From contig NZ_CP014504.1 of the NCBI RefSeq assembly GCF_001590605.1, positions 3,906,001 to 3,970,000 on the forward strand: 64,000 nucleotides of DNA. Reading direction: 5' to 3'. A program made the translations under genes and the position numbers. The notes under the pieces are model-generated. The model had not been told where the DNA came from, did not search any database, and saw nothing but the letters and a program-made list of their open reading frames with translations. This DNA comes from Pedobacter cryoconitis. GTDB lineage: Bacteria > Bacteroidota > Bacteroidia > Sphingobacteriales > Sphingobacteriaceae. Positions 34,656 through 47,941 of this stretch are shown here, in pieces (position 1 is the first letter of the stretch; the number at the start of each line of letters is the position of its first letter).

Positions 34656-37600
34656 ATGGAACCAATTAAGAGCTACGTACCCAAAAATAAAATTCGTTTT
34701 GTAACAGCAGCAGCCCTTTTCGACGGACACGATGCTACCATAAATATCATGCGCCGTATTCTGCAATCTTCAGGCGCGGAAGTTATCCATCTCGGTCACA
34801 ACAGATCTGTAGAAGAAGTTGTCAATTGTGCAATTCAGGAAGATGTACAAGGTATTGCAATGACCTCCTATCAAGGCGGGCACCTGGAATATTTCAAATA
34901 TATGTATGATTTGCTTCAGGAAAAAGGAGCTGCAAAAATTAAAATATTTGCAGGTGGAGGTGGTGTAATCCTACCTGTTGAAATTGCAGAACTCCAAGCC
35001 TACGGGATCACCCGGATTTACTCTCCTGATGATGGCCGGACAATGGGCTTACAGGGGATGATCAATAACATGCTGGAGCAAACAGATTTTATCACCACCA
35101 AGTCAATTACCAACGAATTGGAGATGATCCCCCGCAAAGAGGTAAGAAGTATTGCTTCTGCAATCACAGTTGCCGAAAACGATCCTGCAGGTGCGCAAGC
35201 ATTCGTCAACGAATTGAAAGTACTGACCAGCAAAAGCCAGGCTCCTGTATTAGGGATTACCGGCACCGGTGGTTCTGGAAAGTCTTCGCTGGTAGATGAA
35301 CTGGTGAGGCGTTTCCTGATGGAAGTGAAAGACAAAACACTGGCAATTATCTCTGTTGACCCTTCTAAGAGAAAAACAGGCGGAGCATTACTGGGTGACC
35401 GGATCAGGATGAATGCCATTAACAATCCAAGAATTTATATGCGTTCACTGGCGACAAGACAAGCAAATTTAGCCTTGTCTGTCAATGTGCAGGAAAGCAT
35501 TGATATCTGTAAAGCTGCAGGCTACGACATGATTATTGTGGAGACCTCAGGTATTGGTCAGTCTGATACAGAAATTACAGAGCATTGCGATGTTTCTCTA
35601 TATGTAATGACACCGGAATTTGGTGCAGCAACACAATTAGAGAAAATAGACATGCTTGATTTTGCCGATTTAGTGGCGATTAACAAGTTTGATAAACGTG
35701 GAGCTTTAGATGCTTTGCGCGATGTCCGCAAACAATACAAAAGGAACCATAACCTGTTTGAAGCGAAAGACGACACCATTCCGGTATTCGGTACGATGGC
35801 TTCTCAGTTCAATGATCCTGGAATGAATAACCTGTTTACTGCCCTGATGGCGAAGATCAAAGAACGCACAGGAACAGACTTCAAGGCGAGAATGCTGATG
35901 ACAGCAGGTCAATCAGAGAAAATATATATCATTCCACCAGACCGTTCAAGATACCTGGCAGAAATTGCAGAATCAAGCCAGGCTTATAATGAATGGGTTG
36001 ACCTTCAAAGTGGTATCGCCAGAAAGCTTTATCAGCTAAGTGGCGTACTGGAGCTTTGTGAAGACGAAAAGTCTGCAAAGACAGGGAAAGATACAGAACC
36101 ATTAAAGGCGTCCCTGAAGGATATCTATAATCACTTAGAGGAACAATTAGATGGACAATGTCGCAGATTATTGAGAGAATGGCCAGAAACTGTTCAAAAA
36201 TATAAAGAAGAATATTTTGTCTATAAAGTAAGGGATAAGGAGATTAAACAACCTTTATTCTATGAATCTTTATCACAGCTCAAGATCCCTAAGGTTTCCC
36301 TGCCAAGATATAAAGACTGGGGAGATATCCTGCGCTGGTTATTAACGGAAAATGTCCCGGGTGAATTCCCTTACGCAGCCGGAGTATTTCCGCTGAAACG
36401 TGATGGAGAAGATCCAACCAGGATGTTTGCAGGAGAAGGCGGACCAGAAAGAACCAACAAGCGTTTCCATTATGTATCCCTTGGACAACCTGCACACCGT
36501 TTATCTACTGCATTTGATTCGGTAACCCTATATGGCGAAGATCCGCATATCAGACCAGATATTTATGGCAAAATAGGGAATTCAGGAGTGAGTATTGCGA
36601 CACTGGATGATGCGAAAAAATTATACTCAGGTTTCGATCTGTGTGCTTCTTCTACTTCAGTATCTATGACCATTAATGGCCCTGCTCCTATGCTGTTAGG
36701 CTTCTTTATGAATGTGGCTATTGATCAGCAATGTGAGAAATACATTATTGAACATGAACTGTTAGACGAGGTTAATGAGAAGATTACTCAAATCTATAAG
36801 GAAAAGAAAATTGACAGGCCTGTTTACAGCGGCGCATTGCCAGAAGGTAATAATGGACTTGGTTTATTGCTGTTGGGTGTAACCGGCGATCAGGTTTTAC
36901 CAGCTGATGTTTATGCTAAAATCCGCGCTTATGCGATTAGTACTGTCCGTGGTACAGTACAGGCAGATATCCTTAAAGAAGATCAGGCACAGAATACCTG
37001 TATTTTCTCTACAGAGTTTGCCTTGAGAATGATGGGTGACATTCAGAAGTATTTTATTGATGAGAAAGTACGCAATTTCTACTCTGTTTCTATTTCAGGG
37101 TATCACATTGCCGAAGCTGGTGCGAATCCAATCTCACAATTGGCTTTTACTTTAAGTAACGGATTTACTTTTGTAGAATACTATCTGAGCAGAGGCATGC
37201 ATATTGATGATTTCGCGCCCAACTTATCTTTCTTCTTCTCTAATGGAATAGACCCTGAATATGCGGTAATAGGCCGCGTAGCCAGACGCATCTGGGCAAA
37301 GGCGATCAAGAACAAGTATAAAGGAAATGACCGTTCACAGAAGCTTAAATATCATATTCAGACTTCGGGCAGATCATTGCACGCACAGGAAATTGATTTT
37401 AACGATATAAGAACTACCCTTCAAGCATTATATGCAATTTATGATAACTGTAATTCGCTGCATACCAATGCTTATGATGAAGCTATCACTACACCTACAG
37501 AAGATTCAGTAAGAAGAGCAATGGCTATTCAGCTGATCATTAACAGAGAACTGGGATTAGCTAAAAATGAGAACCCCTTACAAGGTGCCTTTATTATTGA

Positions 37601-38048
37601 AGATTTAACAGACCTGGTAGAAGAAGCTGTACTGACTGAATTTAAAAGGATCAATGACCGAGGCGGCGTTTTAGGCGCAATGGAAACGATGTACCAACGG
37701 AGTAAAATCCAGGAAGAAAGCCTGTATTATGAAACCTTGAAGCATAATGGAGAATATCCGATTGTGGGTGTAAATACATTCTTAAATAAAAACGGATCAC
37801 CAACAGTTGTTCCCGGCGAAATTATCCGTGCAACAGAAGAGGAAAAACAATTTCAGATTGCTGCTTTGGATGAATTCCAGAAAAGAAATGCTGACCATAC
37901 AGTAGCGGCCTTGAAGGAGTTGCAAAGAATAGCTATTGCAGGCGGAAATACTTTTGAAGCTTTAATGGAAGCTTGTAAAATCTGTTCCCTTGGGCAGATT
38001 TCAAATGCTTTGTATGAGGTGGGTGGACAATACAGAAGGAATATGTAA
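34656..38048 (+). CDS. icmF: fused isobutyryl-CoA mutase IcmF (B12-dependent mutase with GTPase chaperone)
   Basis: An 1130-aa fusion. The order is B12-binding domain (about 10-140, with [16 protein letters not shown] and [11 protein letters not shown]), then a MeaB-type GTPase (about 185-420, P-loop GTGGSGKSS), a linker, and the mutase barrel (about 540-1110, with [20 protein letters not shown] and [13 protein letters not shown]). This order is diagnostic of IcmF rather than methylmalonyl-CoA mutase, which is split. It isomerises isobutyryl-CoA and butyryl-CoA, and the GTPase repairs the cofactor. The B12 motif reads DGHDAT instead of the canonical DxHxxG, as I recall for IcmF. It is a single gene with a following hairpin. 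Confidence 0.93.
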   Translation: MEPIKSYVPKNKIRFVTAAALFDGHDATINIMRRILQSSGAEVIHLGHNRSVEEVVNCAIQEDVQGIAMTSYQGGHLEYFKYMYDLLQEKGAAKIKIFAGGGGVILPVEIAELQAYGITRIYSPDDGRTMGLQGMINNMLEQTDFITTKSITNELEMIPRKEVRSIASAITVAENDPAGAQAFVNELKVLTSKSQAPVLGITGTGGSGKSSLVDELVRRFLMEVKDKTLAIISVDPSKRKTGGALLGDRIRMNAINNPRIYMRSLATRQANLALSVNVQESIDICKAAGYDMIIVETSGIGQSDTEITEHCDVSLYVMTPEFGAATQLEKIDMLDFADLVAINKFDKRGALDALRDVRKQYKRNHNLFEAKDDTIPVFGTMASQFNDPGMNNLFTALMAKIKERTGTDFKARMLMTAGQSEKIYIIPPDRSRYLAEIAESSQAYNEWVDLQSGIARKLYQLSGVLELCEDEKSAKTGKDTEPLKASLKDIYNHLEEQLDGQCRRLLREWPETVQKYKEEYFVYKVRDKEIKQPLFYESLSQLKIPKVSLPRYKDWGDILRWLLTENVPGEFPYAAGVFPLKRDGEDPTRMFAGEGGPERTNKRFHYVSLGQPAHRLSTAFDSVTLYGEDPHIRPDIYGKIGNSGVSIATLDDAKKLYSGFDLCASSTSVSMTINGPAPMLLGFFMNVAIDQQCEKYIIEHELLDEVNEKITQIYKEKKIDRPVYSGALPEGNNGLGLLLLGVTGDQVLPADVYAKIRAYAISTVRGTVQADILKEDQAQNTCIFSTEFALRMMGDIQKYFIDEKVRNFYSVSISGYHIAEAGANPISQLAFTLSNGFTFVEYYLSRGMHIDDFAPNLSFFFSNGIDPEYAVIGRVARRIWAKAIKNKYKGNDRSQKLKYHIQTSGRSLHAQEIDFNDIRTTLQALYAIYDNCNSLHTNAYDEAITTPTEDSVRRAMAIQLIINRELGLAKNENPLQGAFIIEDLTDLVEEAVLTEFKRINDRGGVLGAMETMYQRSKIQEESLYYETLKHNGEYPIVGVNTFLNKNGSPTVVPGEIIRATEEEKQFQIAALDEFQKRNADHTVAALKELQRIAIAGGNTFEALMEACKICSLGQISNALYEVGGQYRRNM

Positions 38049-38072
38049 ACTTACTTTGTAATTCTCATAAAC

Positions 38073-38107
38073 AGTAATAGCCCGGATGGTAGATCCGGGC
38101 TATTACT
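38073..38107. terminator. perfect hairpin between convergent icmF and desaturase genes
   Basis: Arms 38073-38087 and 38093-38107 pair over 15 bp without mismatch (core AGCCCGGAT) around GGTAG. The following T content is weak on both strands, so termination strength is uncertain. Confidence 0.65.
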
Positions 38108-38153
38108 TATAAGTTATTCTTTTAGGGTTAGTATCGGAATTATTTTTATTGTA

Positions 38154-39134
38154 TTAAGCGTGTATCCAGCTGAATTTGTATTCCATAGTTGGAGTTTTCA
38201 TTCTTTCAGCAACACGTAATAAGCGGCTTGGCAGAGCCATGATATAATCACGTGCTTTTTCACCTGCTTCATTCAGATCCTGCATACTTTCAATTTTCCA
38301 CTCTACAATAAGCTGCTGCATGATTTCCACATAGTCAACTGCAGTATAAACACCTAAGCGTTGTGCTGCATCTGTAAAGTGACCGAAAGTCTGCCCCATT
38401 TTCATTCCCATTTCTCTCAGGAAGTGAGCAGGCATAACAATCTTCATACGCATCATATCTTCAAAAGCAATCATAGCTTCACTCGGATCAACTTCAAAGA
38501 TTTTAGACATGAAATCCTTGTAGGCTTTAGCATGTCTGGCTTCATCAGAGGCAATTACACCACAGATTTTTGAAAGTAAAGTATCTCCGTCCTTTTTAGC
38601 TAAAGAAGCTACCCTACGGTGAGATACGTTAGTTGCAAGCTCCTGGAAACTTGTATAAATGAAATTACGGTAAGGGTCGTGACCAGTACCAATGTCAAAA
38701 CCATCAGCAATAAGATATTGCGTAGAGATTTCCATTTGGCGCATATCAACACGACCAGATAAATAAAGATATCTATTTAATAAATCACCGTGTCTGTTCT
38801 CTTCAGCAGTCCAGTGACGCACCCATTTCATCCAGCCACCCTGTTCATTTCTTGAAATACCATCAACCATGGATAACCATGATTCGTATGTTGGCAATGC
38901 TTCTTCTGTAATAGTATCGCCAATTAATACGGCAACAAGATCGTATGAAAGGTCATTTGCAGTTTCGCGAAGGGATTTTATATCTTGAATAAAAGTATCA
39001 CTGGTAGAAACAGGCAAAAAATCAGTTGGCTGCCAATTTGTATCAATCGGTTTCAGGTAAGTATCCATCATATCAAGCATATATTGCTCAATGTGAAGCA
39101 TTACTTCCCGTCTTTTTTCAGCAAAAAAACTCAT
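38154..39134 (-). CDS. acyl-ACP desaturase (ferritin-like di-iron enzyme)
   Basis: A 326-aa soluble desaturase of the plant stearoyl-ACP desaturase family. The di-iron ligands are in EENRHG (111-116) and DEARH (197-201), with further ligands in FQELATNVSHRRV (about E165 and H172). It introduces a double bond into acyl chains bound to ACP, which tunes membrane fluidity. It is a single gene with a -7 box at 39159-39166. Regiospecificity cannot be judged. Confidence 0.92.
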   Translation of the reverse strand: MSFFAEKRREVMLHIEQYMLDMMDTYLKPIDTNWQPTDFLPVSTSDTFIQDIKSLRETANDLSYDLVAVLIGDTITEEALPTYESWLSMVDGISRNEQGGWMKWVRHWTAEENRHGDLLNRYLYLSGRVDMRQMEISTQYLIADGFDIGTGHDPYRNFIYTSFQELATNVSHRRVASLAKKDGDTLLSKICGVIASDEARHAKAYKDFMSKIFEVDPSEAMIAFEDMMRMKIVMPAHFLREMGMKMGQTFGHFTDAAQRLGVYTAVDYVEIMQQLIVEWKIESMQDLNEAGEKARDYIMALPSRLLRVAERMKTPTMEYKFSWIHA

Positions 39135-39158
39135 TATATGTGTGTTTTAGTTTAACAC

Positions 39159-39166
39159 CAAAGATA
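39159..39166 (-). promoter_or_regulatory. -7 promoter element for the acyl-ACP desaturase
   Basis: On the minus strand this reads TATCTTTG, an exact TAnnTTTG match, 24 nt before the ATG. Confidence 0.55.
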
Positions 39167-39348
39167 ACCAAAATTATTTCATAATGCCTTTCTGACACCA
39201 TTTAATAGCAGATTATGCTTAAAAAATGTTATTGTATGAAAGCAAATTATTAAAGAATTTATCAGATCTGTTTATACAACAGATGAAAGTGTCTGATTGT
39301 TGCATATTTTAATGAAATAAGTAGCTGCTGAAGGAGTTGGCTGTAGGG

Positions 39349-39404
39349 CTTGTTTACAAAAAAATTCTGTAAACAAGAAAAGCCTGCAGTTTCCTACAGG
39401 CTTT
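39349..39404 (-). terminator. tandem terminator hairpins at the end of the rRNA operon
   Basis: Read on the minus strand, AAGCCTGTAG pairs with CTGCAGGCTT around GAAA (39380-39404). A second perfect 10-bp hairpin, CTTGTTTACA/TGTAAACAAG (39349-39377), follows and holds a T6 run in its loop. Confidence 0.8.
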
Positions 39405-39412
39405 CTTTAAGA

Positions 39413-39523
<111 letters not shown>

Positions 39524-39674
39524 ATGTCTTTATCCAGCTTTTGTTTGATCGCTTTCTACAGCGATTGCTCGATTGATATTGTAATGGTCTGCTCCTGCTC
39601 TGCTGTTTGCAGGCGGGTATCAAACGATGACATATTATTGAAAGAAGTTAGTTATGAAGAACAAACAACAGTTT

Positions 39675-42563
<2,889 letters not shown>

Positions 42564-42798
42564 CTCCATAGCCTTTTGCGCCTATGGAAATGCTTTTTTA
42601 TTCTGTTATTAACCTTACAGTTCCATTTTGTGTACAAGTACACTAGTAGTTCCTTCAAGCTAACAACGTCTCTATTGTTGTTTGCTCTTCTTTATTAACT
42701 TCTTCCAATATGTCAAAGAACTTTATTGTCCCAGGTATTACAGTATTACTACCTCTACCCTATTTCCTGTAGCTTTTATCTTAACTACGGGCCAATCG

Positions 42799-42872
42799 TG
42801 GAGAATAACGGAGTCGAACCGTTGACCTCCTGCGTGCAAGGCAGGCGCTCTAGCCAGCTGAGCTAATCCCCC
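42799..42872 (-). tRNA. tRNA-Ala (TGC)
   Basis: A 74-nt cloverleaf on the minus strand. The anticodon stem CCTGC/GCAGG holds the loop CTTGCAC with anticodon TGC. The T arm contains GGTTCGACTCC. CCA is not encoded. It lies in the 16S-23S spacer. Confidence 0.96.
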
Positions 42873-42887
42873 TTAGAATATATAATG

Positions 42888-42961
42888 TAGTCCCGAGCAG
42901 ATTTGAACTGCTGACCCCTACATTATCAGTGTAGTGCTCTAACCAACTGAGCTACGGGACT
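42888..42961 (-). tRNA. tRNA-Ile (GAT)
   Basis: A 74-nt cloverleaf on the minus strand. The anticodon stem CTACA/TGTAG holds the loop CTGATAA with anticodon GAT. The acceptor stem is AGTCCCG/CGGGACT. CCA is not encoded. It is 15 nt upstream of tRNA-Ala in the operon. Confidence 0.96.
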
Positions 42962-43180
42962 ATTTTCCTGGGTCAGGGTTGTTGTTGAGGTGTCTCAGCA
43001 CAATTCCTTTTCCTCGGTCAATTCCTTCTTTCAGCAGGTGAACAACACTCATGTTGATGTTTCATCCTATGGGTTTTTCTTTTTGAGATTTTATTGTCAT
43101 TTACTTATATACTTAGTTACTCTATGTGTTAGAGTTTCATTGGTATATCATTTACGCAGCGAGTAATCTGTCTTACTCCA

Positions 43181-44702
<1,522 letters not shown>

Positions 44703-45030
44703 TAAAATGTTATGTTTGAACGCTGACCATTCTTAACTTGTATTAATAATAGTCTTATTCTTATTTGTCTGTCAGAACAGACTTAAAAAACTCGCGCGGT
44801 TCATGTACTTTGAACTTGTACTAGCTTACCTCGCTACGTTTGTAAATGACATCTCTTTAATGAACTTCTCGGCAGCACCTCACGGTTGCCTTTATATGTT
44901 GCAATGATTTACTTTCCAATTCCTAAAGTCTTAATGTTCTTCAGGTCTTTTCCAGTATTTCATCGTTTCAGTCTTGTTAGTATTGCCTTGTCAACATCCG
45001 TTGTAAAGCTTCCCGTTTTTGTTGGGACTG

Positions 45031-45060
45031 CAAAGGTAGAAATCTTTTTCGTTTTGTCAA
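45031..45060 (-). promoter_or_regulatory. rRNA operon promoter P2 (proximal)
   Basis: On the minus strand TTGAC (45060-45056) is followed by TACCTTTG (45038-45031), with exactly 19 nt between TTG and TA. This is the full Bacteroidota consensus TTG-N19-TAnnTTTG. It leaves a leader of about 320 nt before 16S. Confidence 0.85.
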
Positions 45061-45188
45061 GCTTTTTCTTTTTTATTTTCAGAAAGTTTTAATTCCTTTC
45101 TGAAGCTTAACAACAACCTCTACTTTACATCCTTTCAATCTCCTTCACTGTACCCTTTTCACTGTTTCCCTTCCTCCGAAGCGGGATG

Positions 45189-45219
45189 CAAAAGTAGGAA
45201 AATTATCCCATCCGCCAAA
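45189..45219 (-). promoter_or_regulatory. rRNA operon promoter P1 (distal)
   Basis: On the minus strand TTTG (45219-45216), 19 nt, then TACTTTTG (45196-45189), again an exact consensus match. It is 158 bp upstream of P2. Confidence 0.85.
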
Positions 45220-45505
45220 CAATATCACACGAATAATTGTATACATCCCCTAACTGCATGATTTCCAACACGAAATACTTCAAACTAAATCCAACCGCAG
45301 CACCAACCAACCAGGATTGCAGTTTCAAATCCCTTAAAAACCTTTACAGGCCATAGCTATTGCCACTTCAAACGGTTAAAAAAATAGCACAAGCCCGACC
45401 AGGCCTGGCTTTAAAACACCACTATAATACTATATAACAGAGGTAAAAACCCAAAACATGGCCTCGGGCACAAAAACAGGTGTTGAAAAGGGGTCAAATA
45501 GTGCC

Positions 45506-45606
45506 TTGGAATGACCTTGGGATGAGGTTGGAATGACGTTGGAATGACCTTGCAATGACCACAGTCATTCTAACCTCATCCCAAAGTCGTTTCAAGGTCC
45601 TTCTAA
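45506..45606. repeat. phased 11-bp repeat array forming a long hairpin
   Basis: Five direct units of consensus TTGGAATGACC start at 45506, 45517, 45528, 45539 and 45550. After a 2-nt gap, four inverted units (consensus GGTCATTCCAA) start at 45563, 45574, 45585 and 45596. The arms 45504-45537 and 45564-45597 pair over 34 positions; the four differences are three G-T pairs and one C-A mismatch. Confidence 0.9.
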
Positions 45607-45863
45607 TACACTACAGTAGCACTTCTCTTCTATAACTGTACTGGATTCGCTTGACCTGAACGGTTATTTTACTGCTTTTATTTGAATCCAGCTCAAAAAC
45701 AGTCTGATTCCGAAGAATTTAGGCAAGAACAAATATATAAACGGCCAATTTGTGTCGTGAAGACGATAGATAAGGGGGTACTTTTCCTTCTCCCCTATAT
45801 TATATACATCTGGCCTATCAGAAAAATTTCACATCAAAAGTATCAAGTCTATATATTTAAACT

Positions 45864-45890
45864 AAAAAAGGCAGAGAAATCTCCACCTTT
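45864..45890 (-). terminator. probable terminator of the interrupted DUF4337 gene
   Basis: On the minus strand AAAGGTGGAG pairs with CTCTGCCTTT (two central mismatches) around ATTT, followed by further T. It is about 60 nt after the relict DUF4337 stop. Confidence 0.6.
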
Positions 45891-45949
45891 GGCCATATAG
45901 TACGTGTATTAAGTCACGTATAAATTAAATAATAAATACGCCAGCCTGA

Positions 45950-46010
45950 TTACATCATACCATATAAGAATGACAAAATCCCTGCTAATGAAAAAAGGAG
46001 TCCCAATTAC
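45950..46010 (-). pseudogene. displaced C-terminal end of the DUF4337 gene
   Basis: Read on the minus strand from 46006 to 45950, this segment encodes LGLLFSLAGILSFLYGMM and then TAA. That is a hydrophobic helix of the kind that ends DUF4337 proteins and is missing from the gene part on the other side of the insertion element. A terminator follows at the right place. The reading frame across the junction cannot be restored exactly because no target duplication is visible. Confidence 0.7.
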
Positions 46011-46012
46011 AC

Positions 46013-46050
46013 TGCCCCCAAAAAGTTAGACACTATTTGGGGGCATTTTT
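46013..46050 (+). terminator. left-end hairpin of the IS element, terminator-like
   Basis: TGCCCCCAAA (46013-46022) pairs perfectly with TTTGGGGGCA (46036-46045), followed by T5 that abuts the orfA ATG at 46051. Transcripts entering from outside should stop here, limiting transposase expression. Confidence 0.75.
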
Positions 46051-46569
46051 ATGGCTAAATACAGAAAACACGAATCGGCTTTTAAACTGAAGCTTGTTAA
46101 CGCTCATCAGCGTGGGGCTTCGATTCATACATTATCGACTAAATGGACAGTATCCACGTCCCAAATCAGAAAATGGATTGATCATTATAAAACAGCAGGC
46201 CTCTCAGGGTTATTGAGAAAATCCAATCAAGAATACAGTAAGGAATTTAAGTTAAAGGTTATTCAATCGTATCTGGAGAAAGGATTATCTTTGCGGGACT
46301 GCTGTCTACATTATCAGATTCCTTCTATTGGAATAGTAAGCTCCTGGGTAAAAATACATAAGCACTTGGGTGATGACGGCTTAACTGCTCAACAGAAAGG
46401 CCGTAAAATTATGAAAGGAAATAAGCCTCAGAAAAAAACCGAAAAGGCATTAACCAGGCTGGAAGAGCTTGAAAAGGAGAATCTATATTTAAAAGCGGAG
46501 AATGAATTGCTAAAAAAGCTCGAAGCCTTAACTCAGAAAAAAGAAGCCCCGCAAAAGAAGCAGCGTTAG
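46051..46569 (+). CDS. IS3-family transposase OrfA
   Basis: A 172-aa DNA-binding subunit with two helix-turn-helix units: SIHTLSTKWTVSTSQIRKWI (about 25-45) and LSLRDCCLHYQIPSIGIVSSWV (about 80-102). A leucine-zipper-like coiled coil, ALTRLEELEKENLYLKAENE, lies near 130-155. This layout is typical of IS150-type OrfA. The heptamer A_AAA_AAG at 46512-46518 is in the zero frame. A -1 shift there joins residue 156 to the orfB frame and gives an OrfAB transposase of about 452 aa. Confidence 0.92.
   Translation: MAKYRKHESAFKLKLVNAHQRGASIHTLSTKWTVSTSQIRKWIDHYKTAGLSGLLRKSNQEYSKEFKLKVIQSYLEKGLSLRDCCLHYQIPSIGIVSSWVKIHKHLGDDGLTAQQKGRKIMKGNKPQKKTEKALTRLEELEKENLYLKAENELLKKLEALTQKKEAPQKKQR
46512..46518 (+). 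promoter_or_regulatory. programmed -1 frameshift site (A_AAA_AAG)
   Basis: The zero-frame codons are CTA AAA AAG, the canonical IS3/IS150 slippery heptamer. The -1 frame is open from here to the orfB stop. Confidence 0.8.
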
Positions 46570-46625
46570 CCATTGAAGAGTTAAGGCATAAATATCCACT
46601 AGCACTATTACTGGATATATTTAAA

Positions 46626-47408
46626 ATGGCCAGGAGCAGTTTCTATTACCACTTAAAAACCAAATCAATATTGAGAAAGCATGATACTGCCCAAGATCAA
46701 ATTAAAAAGATCTATCATCGTCACAAAGGAAGGTATGGTTATAGAAGGATCACTTTAGAAATGAAAAATAAGGGGTGCATTATCAATCATAAAACAGTCT
46801 CAAAATTGATGGGTAGGCTAGAGCTGAAATCACTGATTAGAAGAAAGAAATATAGATCTTATAAGGGTGAGGTAGGTAAAATCGCACCCAATTTATTGAA
46901 TCGCAATTTCTCATCATCACAGCCTTGTCAAAAGTGGGCAACTGATATTACAGAGTTCAAGGTAGGTGATAAAAAACTATACTTATCTCCGATTATAGAG
47001 TTATTTAATGGGGAAATTATTAGCTATAACTTATCTGAATCTCCAAATTTTGAGCAGGTATCACTGATGATGAAAGATGCATTTAAAAAAATTGATAGCA
47101 ACACAAATCTGATTTTACACTCAGATCAGGGATGGCAATACCAGATGAAAAAATATCAGCAAATGTTGAAGAAGAAAGGCATTAGACAGAGTATGTCCAG
47201 AAAAGGTAACTGCCTGGATAATGCTGTTATTGAAAACTTTTTTGGCATCATAAAATCTGAACTTTTCTATCTCAAAAAGTATAACAAGATAAATGATCTT
47301 AAACAAGATATTGAAGAATACATTGAATATTATAATAACGATCGAATAAAACTCAATCTAAAAGGAATGAGCCCGATAAAATATCGAGCTCATTATATTA
47401 ATAACTAA
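46626..47408 (+). CDS. IS3-family transposase OrfB (DDE integrase domain)
   Basis: A 260-aa catalytic part counted from an internal ATG, normally made as part of OrfAB. An HTH_21-type region (RYGYRRITLEMKNKGCIINHK) precedes the rve integrase core. The DDE residues are in WATDITEF, LHSDQGWQYQ and CLDNAVIENFFGIIKSE. The frame continues upstream to the frameshift site without stops. All catalytic residues are present, so the element could be functional. Confidence 0.92.
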   Translation: MARSSFYYHLKTKSILRKHDTAQDQIKKIYHRHKGRYGYRRITLEMKNKGCIINHKTVSKLMGRLELKSLIRRKKYRSYKGEVGKIAPNLLNRNFSSSQPCQKWATDITEFKVGDKKLYLSPIIELFNGEIISYNLSESPNFEQVSLMMKDAFKKIDSNTNLILHSDQGWQYQMKKYQQMLKKKGIRQSMSRKGNCLDNAVIENFFGIIKSELFYLKKYNKINDLKQDIEEYIEYYNNDRIKLNLKGMSPIKYRAHYINN

Positions 47409-47412
47409 TTTT

Positions 47413-47420
47413 TAACTTTG
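47413..47420 (+). promoter_or_regulatory. outward-facing -7-like motif at the IS right end
   Basis: TAACTTTG matches TAnnTTTG on the plus strand inside the right inverted-repeat region, pointing out of the element and antisense to the DUF4337 remnant. No -33 element was seen upstream in the integrated form. Confidence 0.35.
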
Positions 47421-47435
47421 TCCAACTTTTTGGGG

Positions 47436-47906
47436 TCAGTTCAAATACCACAAACTCTTTCTTTTGGTCAGAATTGAAATCGCAGAAACAGCAATGGCTA
47501 TTTGAAATAAGGTAACCGCTTTAGCTAATGACACATGTTTATCCAAATGAGCCTCAGATAATTTTTCATGTGCTATAGCGACCTTCTTTATCTCCTGCTG
47601 TTCTTTTTTATATTGCTCTATTTTGGCAGCATCGCCCGATCCATTGACCTGTAGAGATCTGATTTCCGCTTTAATCCCCTTTGCCTGGTAATAAGCCCAT
47701 TGATCAGAAGCCTTTATTTGTTCAATTAATGCTTCATTCGAATGATGCCCAGCCATTAATCCTGCAATAGCAGCAAAAACAGCAACCAAAGCAGTAGATA
47801 TAGCTAAATACATTATCCACTTATTTTCAGCCCCCTTCAACGCCTCCTCTGATTTCTCCTGTATAGTTTCATGAAGATGTTCTGTAGGTATTTCAATTTC
47901 TTCCAT
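47436..47906 (-). pseudogene. DUF4337 membrane protein, 3' end removed by IS insertion
   Basis: A 156-codon open frame of the DUF4337 family. It has an N-terminal transmembrane helix (about 30-53, MYLAISTALVAVFAAIAGLM), a charged coiled region with QIKASDQWAYYQAKGIKAEI, and a second helix (about 129-146). The last residues SLWYLN run into the insertion element, and the TGA stop is made by the element's terminal TGA. The missing third helix is found at 45950-46010 on the far side. The truncated protein may still be made. Function is unknown. Confidence 0.8.
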
Positions 47907-47941
47907 AAGTTGCCTTTAAATATGTTAACCAGATAAATGAT

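Larger units (their letters stand above)
45220..45949. other. noncoding region between the rRNA promoters and the interrupted DUF4337 gene
   Basis: No convincing gene. A 72-codon open frame at 45682-45900 has no family, no promoter and runs through a terminator, so I do not call it. The region holds the 11-bp repeat array (45506-45606) and a minus-strand terminator (45864-45890). The rest is AT-rich sequence without recognisable features. Confidence 0.6.
46013..47438 (+). mobile_element. IS3-family insertion sequence (IS150-like), 1426 bp
   Basis: The terminal inverted repeats are TGCCCCCAAAAAGTTAGACA on the left (46013-46032) and its near complement on the right (47419-47438), with two differences in 20. 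The ends carry the TG...CA tips of IS3 elements. Inside are orfA and orfB in a -1 relation with a slippery A_AAA_AAG. The DDE residues are intact, so it may be active. No 3-4 bp target duplication was found at the flanks, which suggests age or rearrangement. It interrupts a DUF4337 gene. Confidence 0.92.

Noticed and set aside
45506-45606. The 11-bp array as a CRISPR
   Set aside because: Units are contiguous without spacers, include inverted copies, and no cas genes are present.
45682-45900. A 72-codon open frame between the repeat array and the IS
   Set aside because: No recognisable family, no promoter box or ribosome site, and it crosses a probable terminator of the opposite strand.
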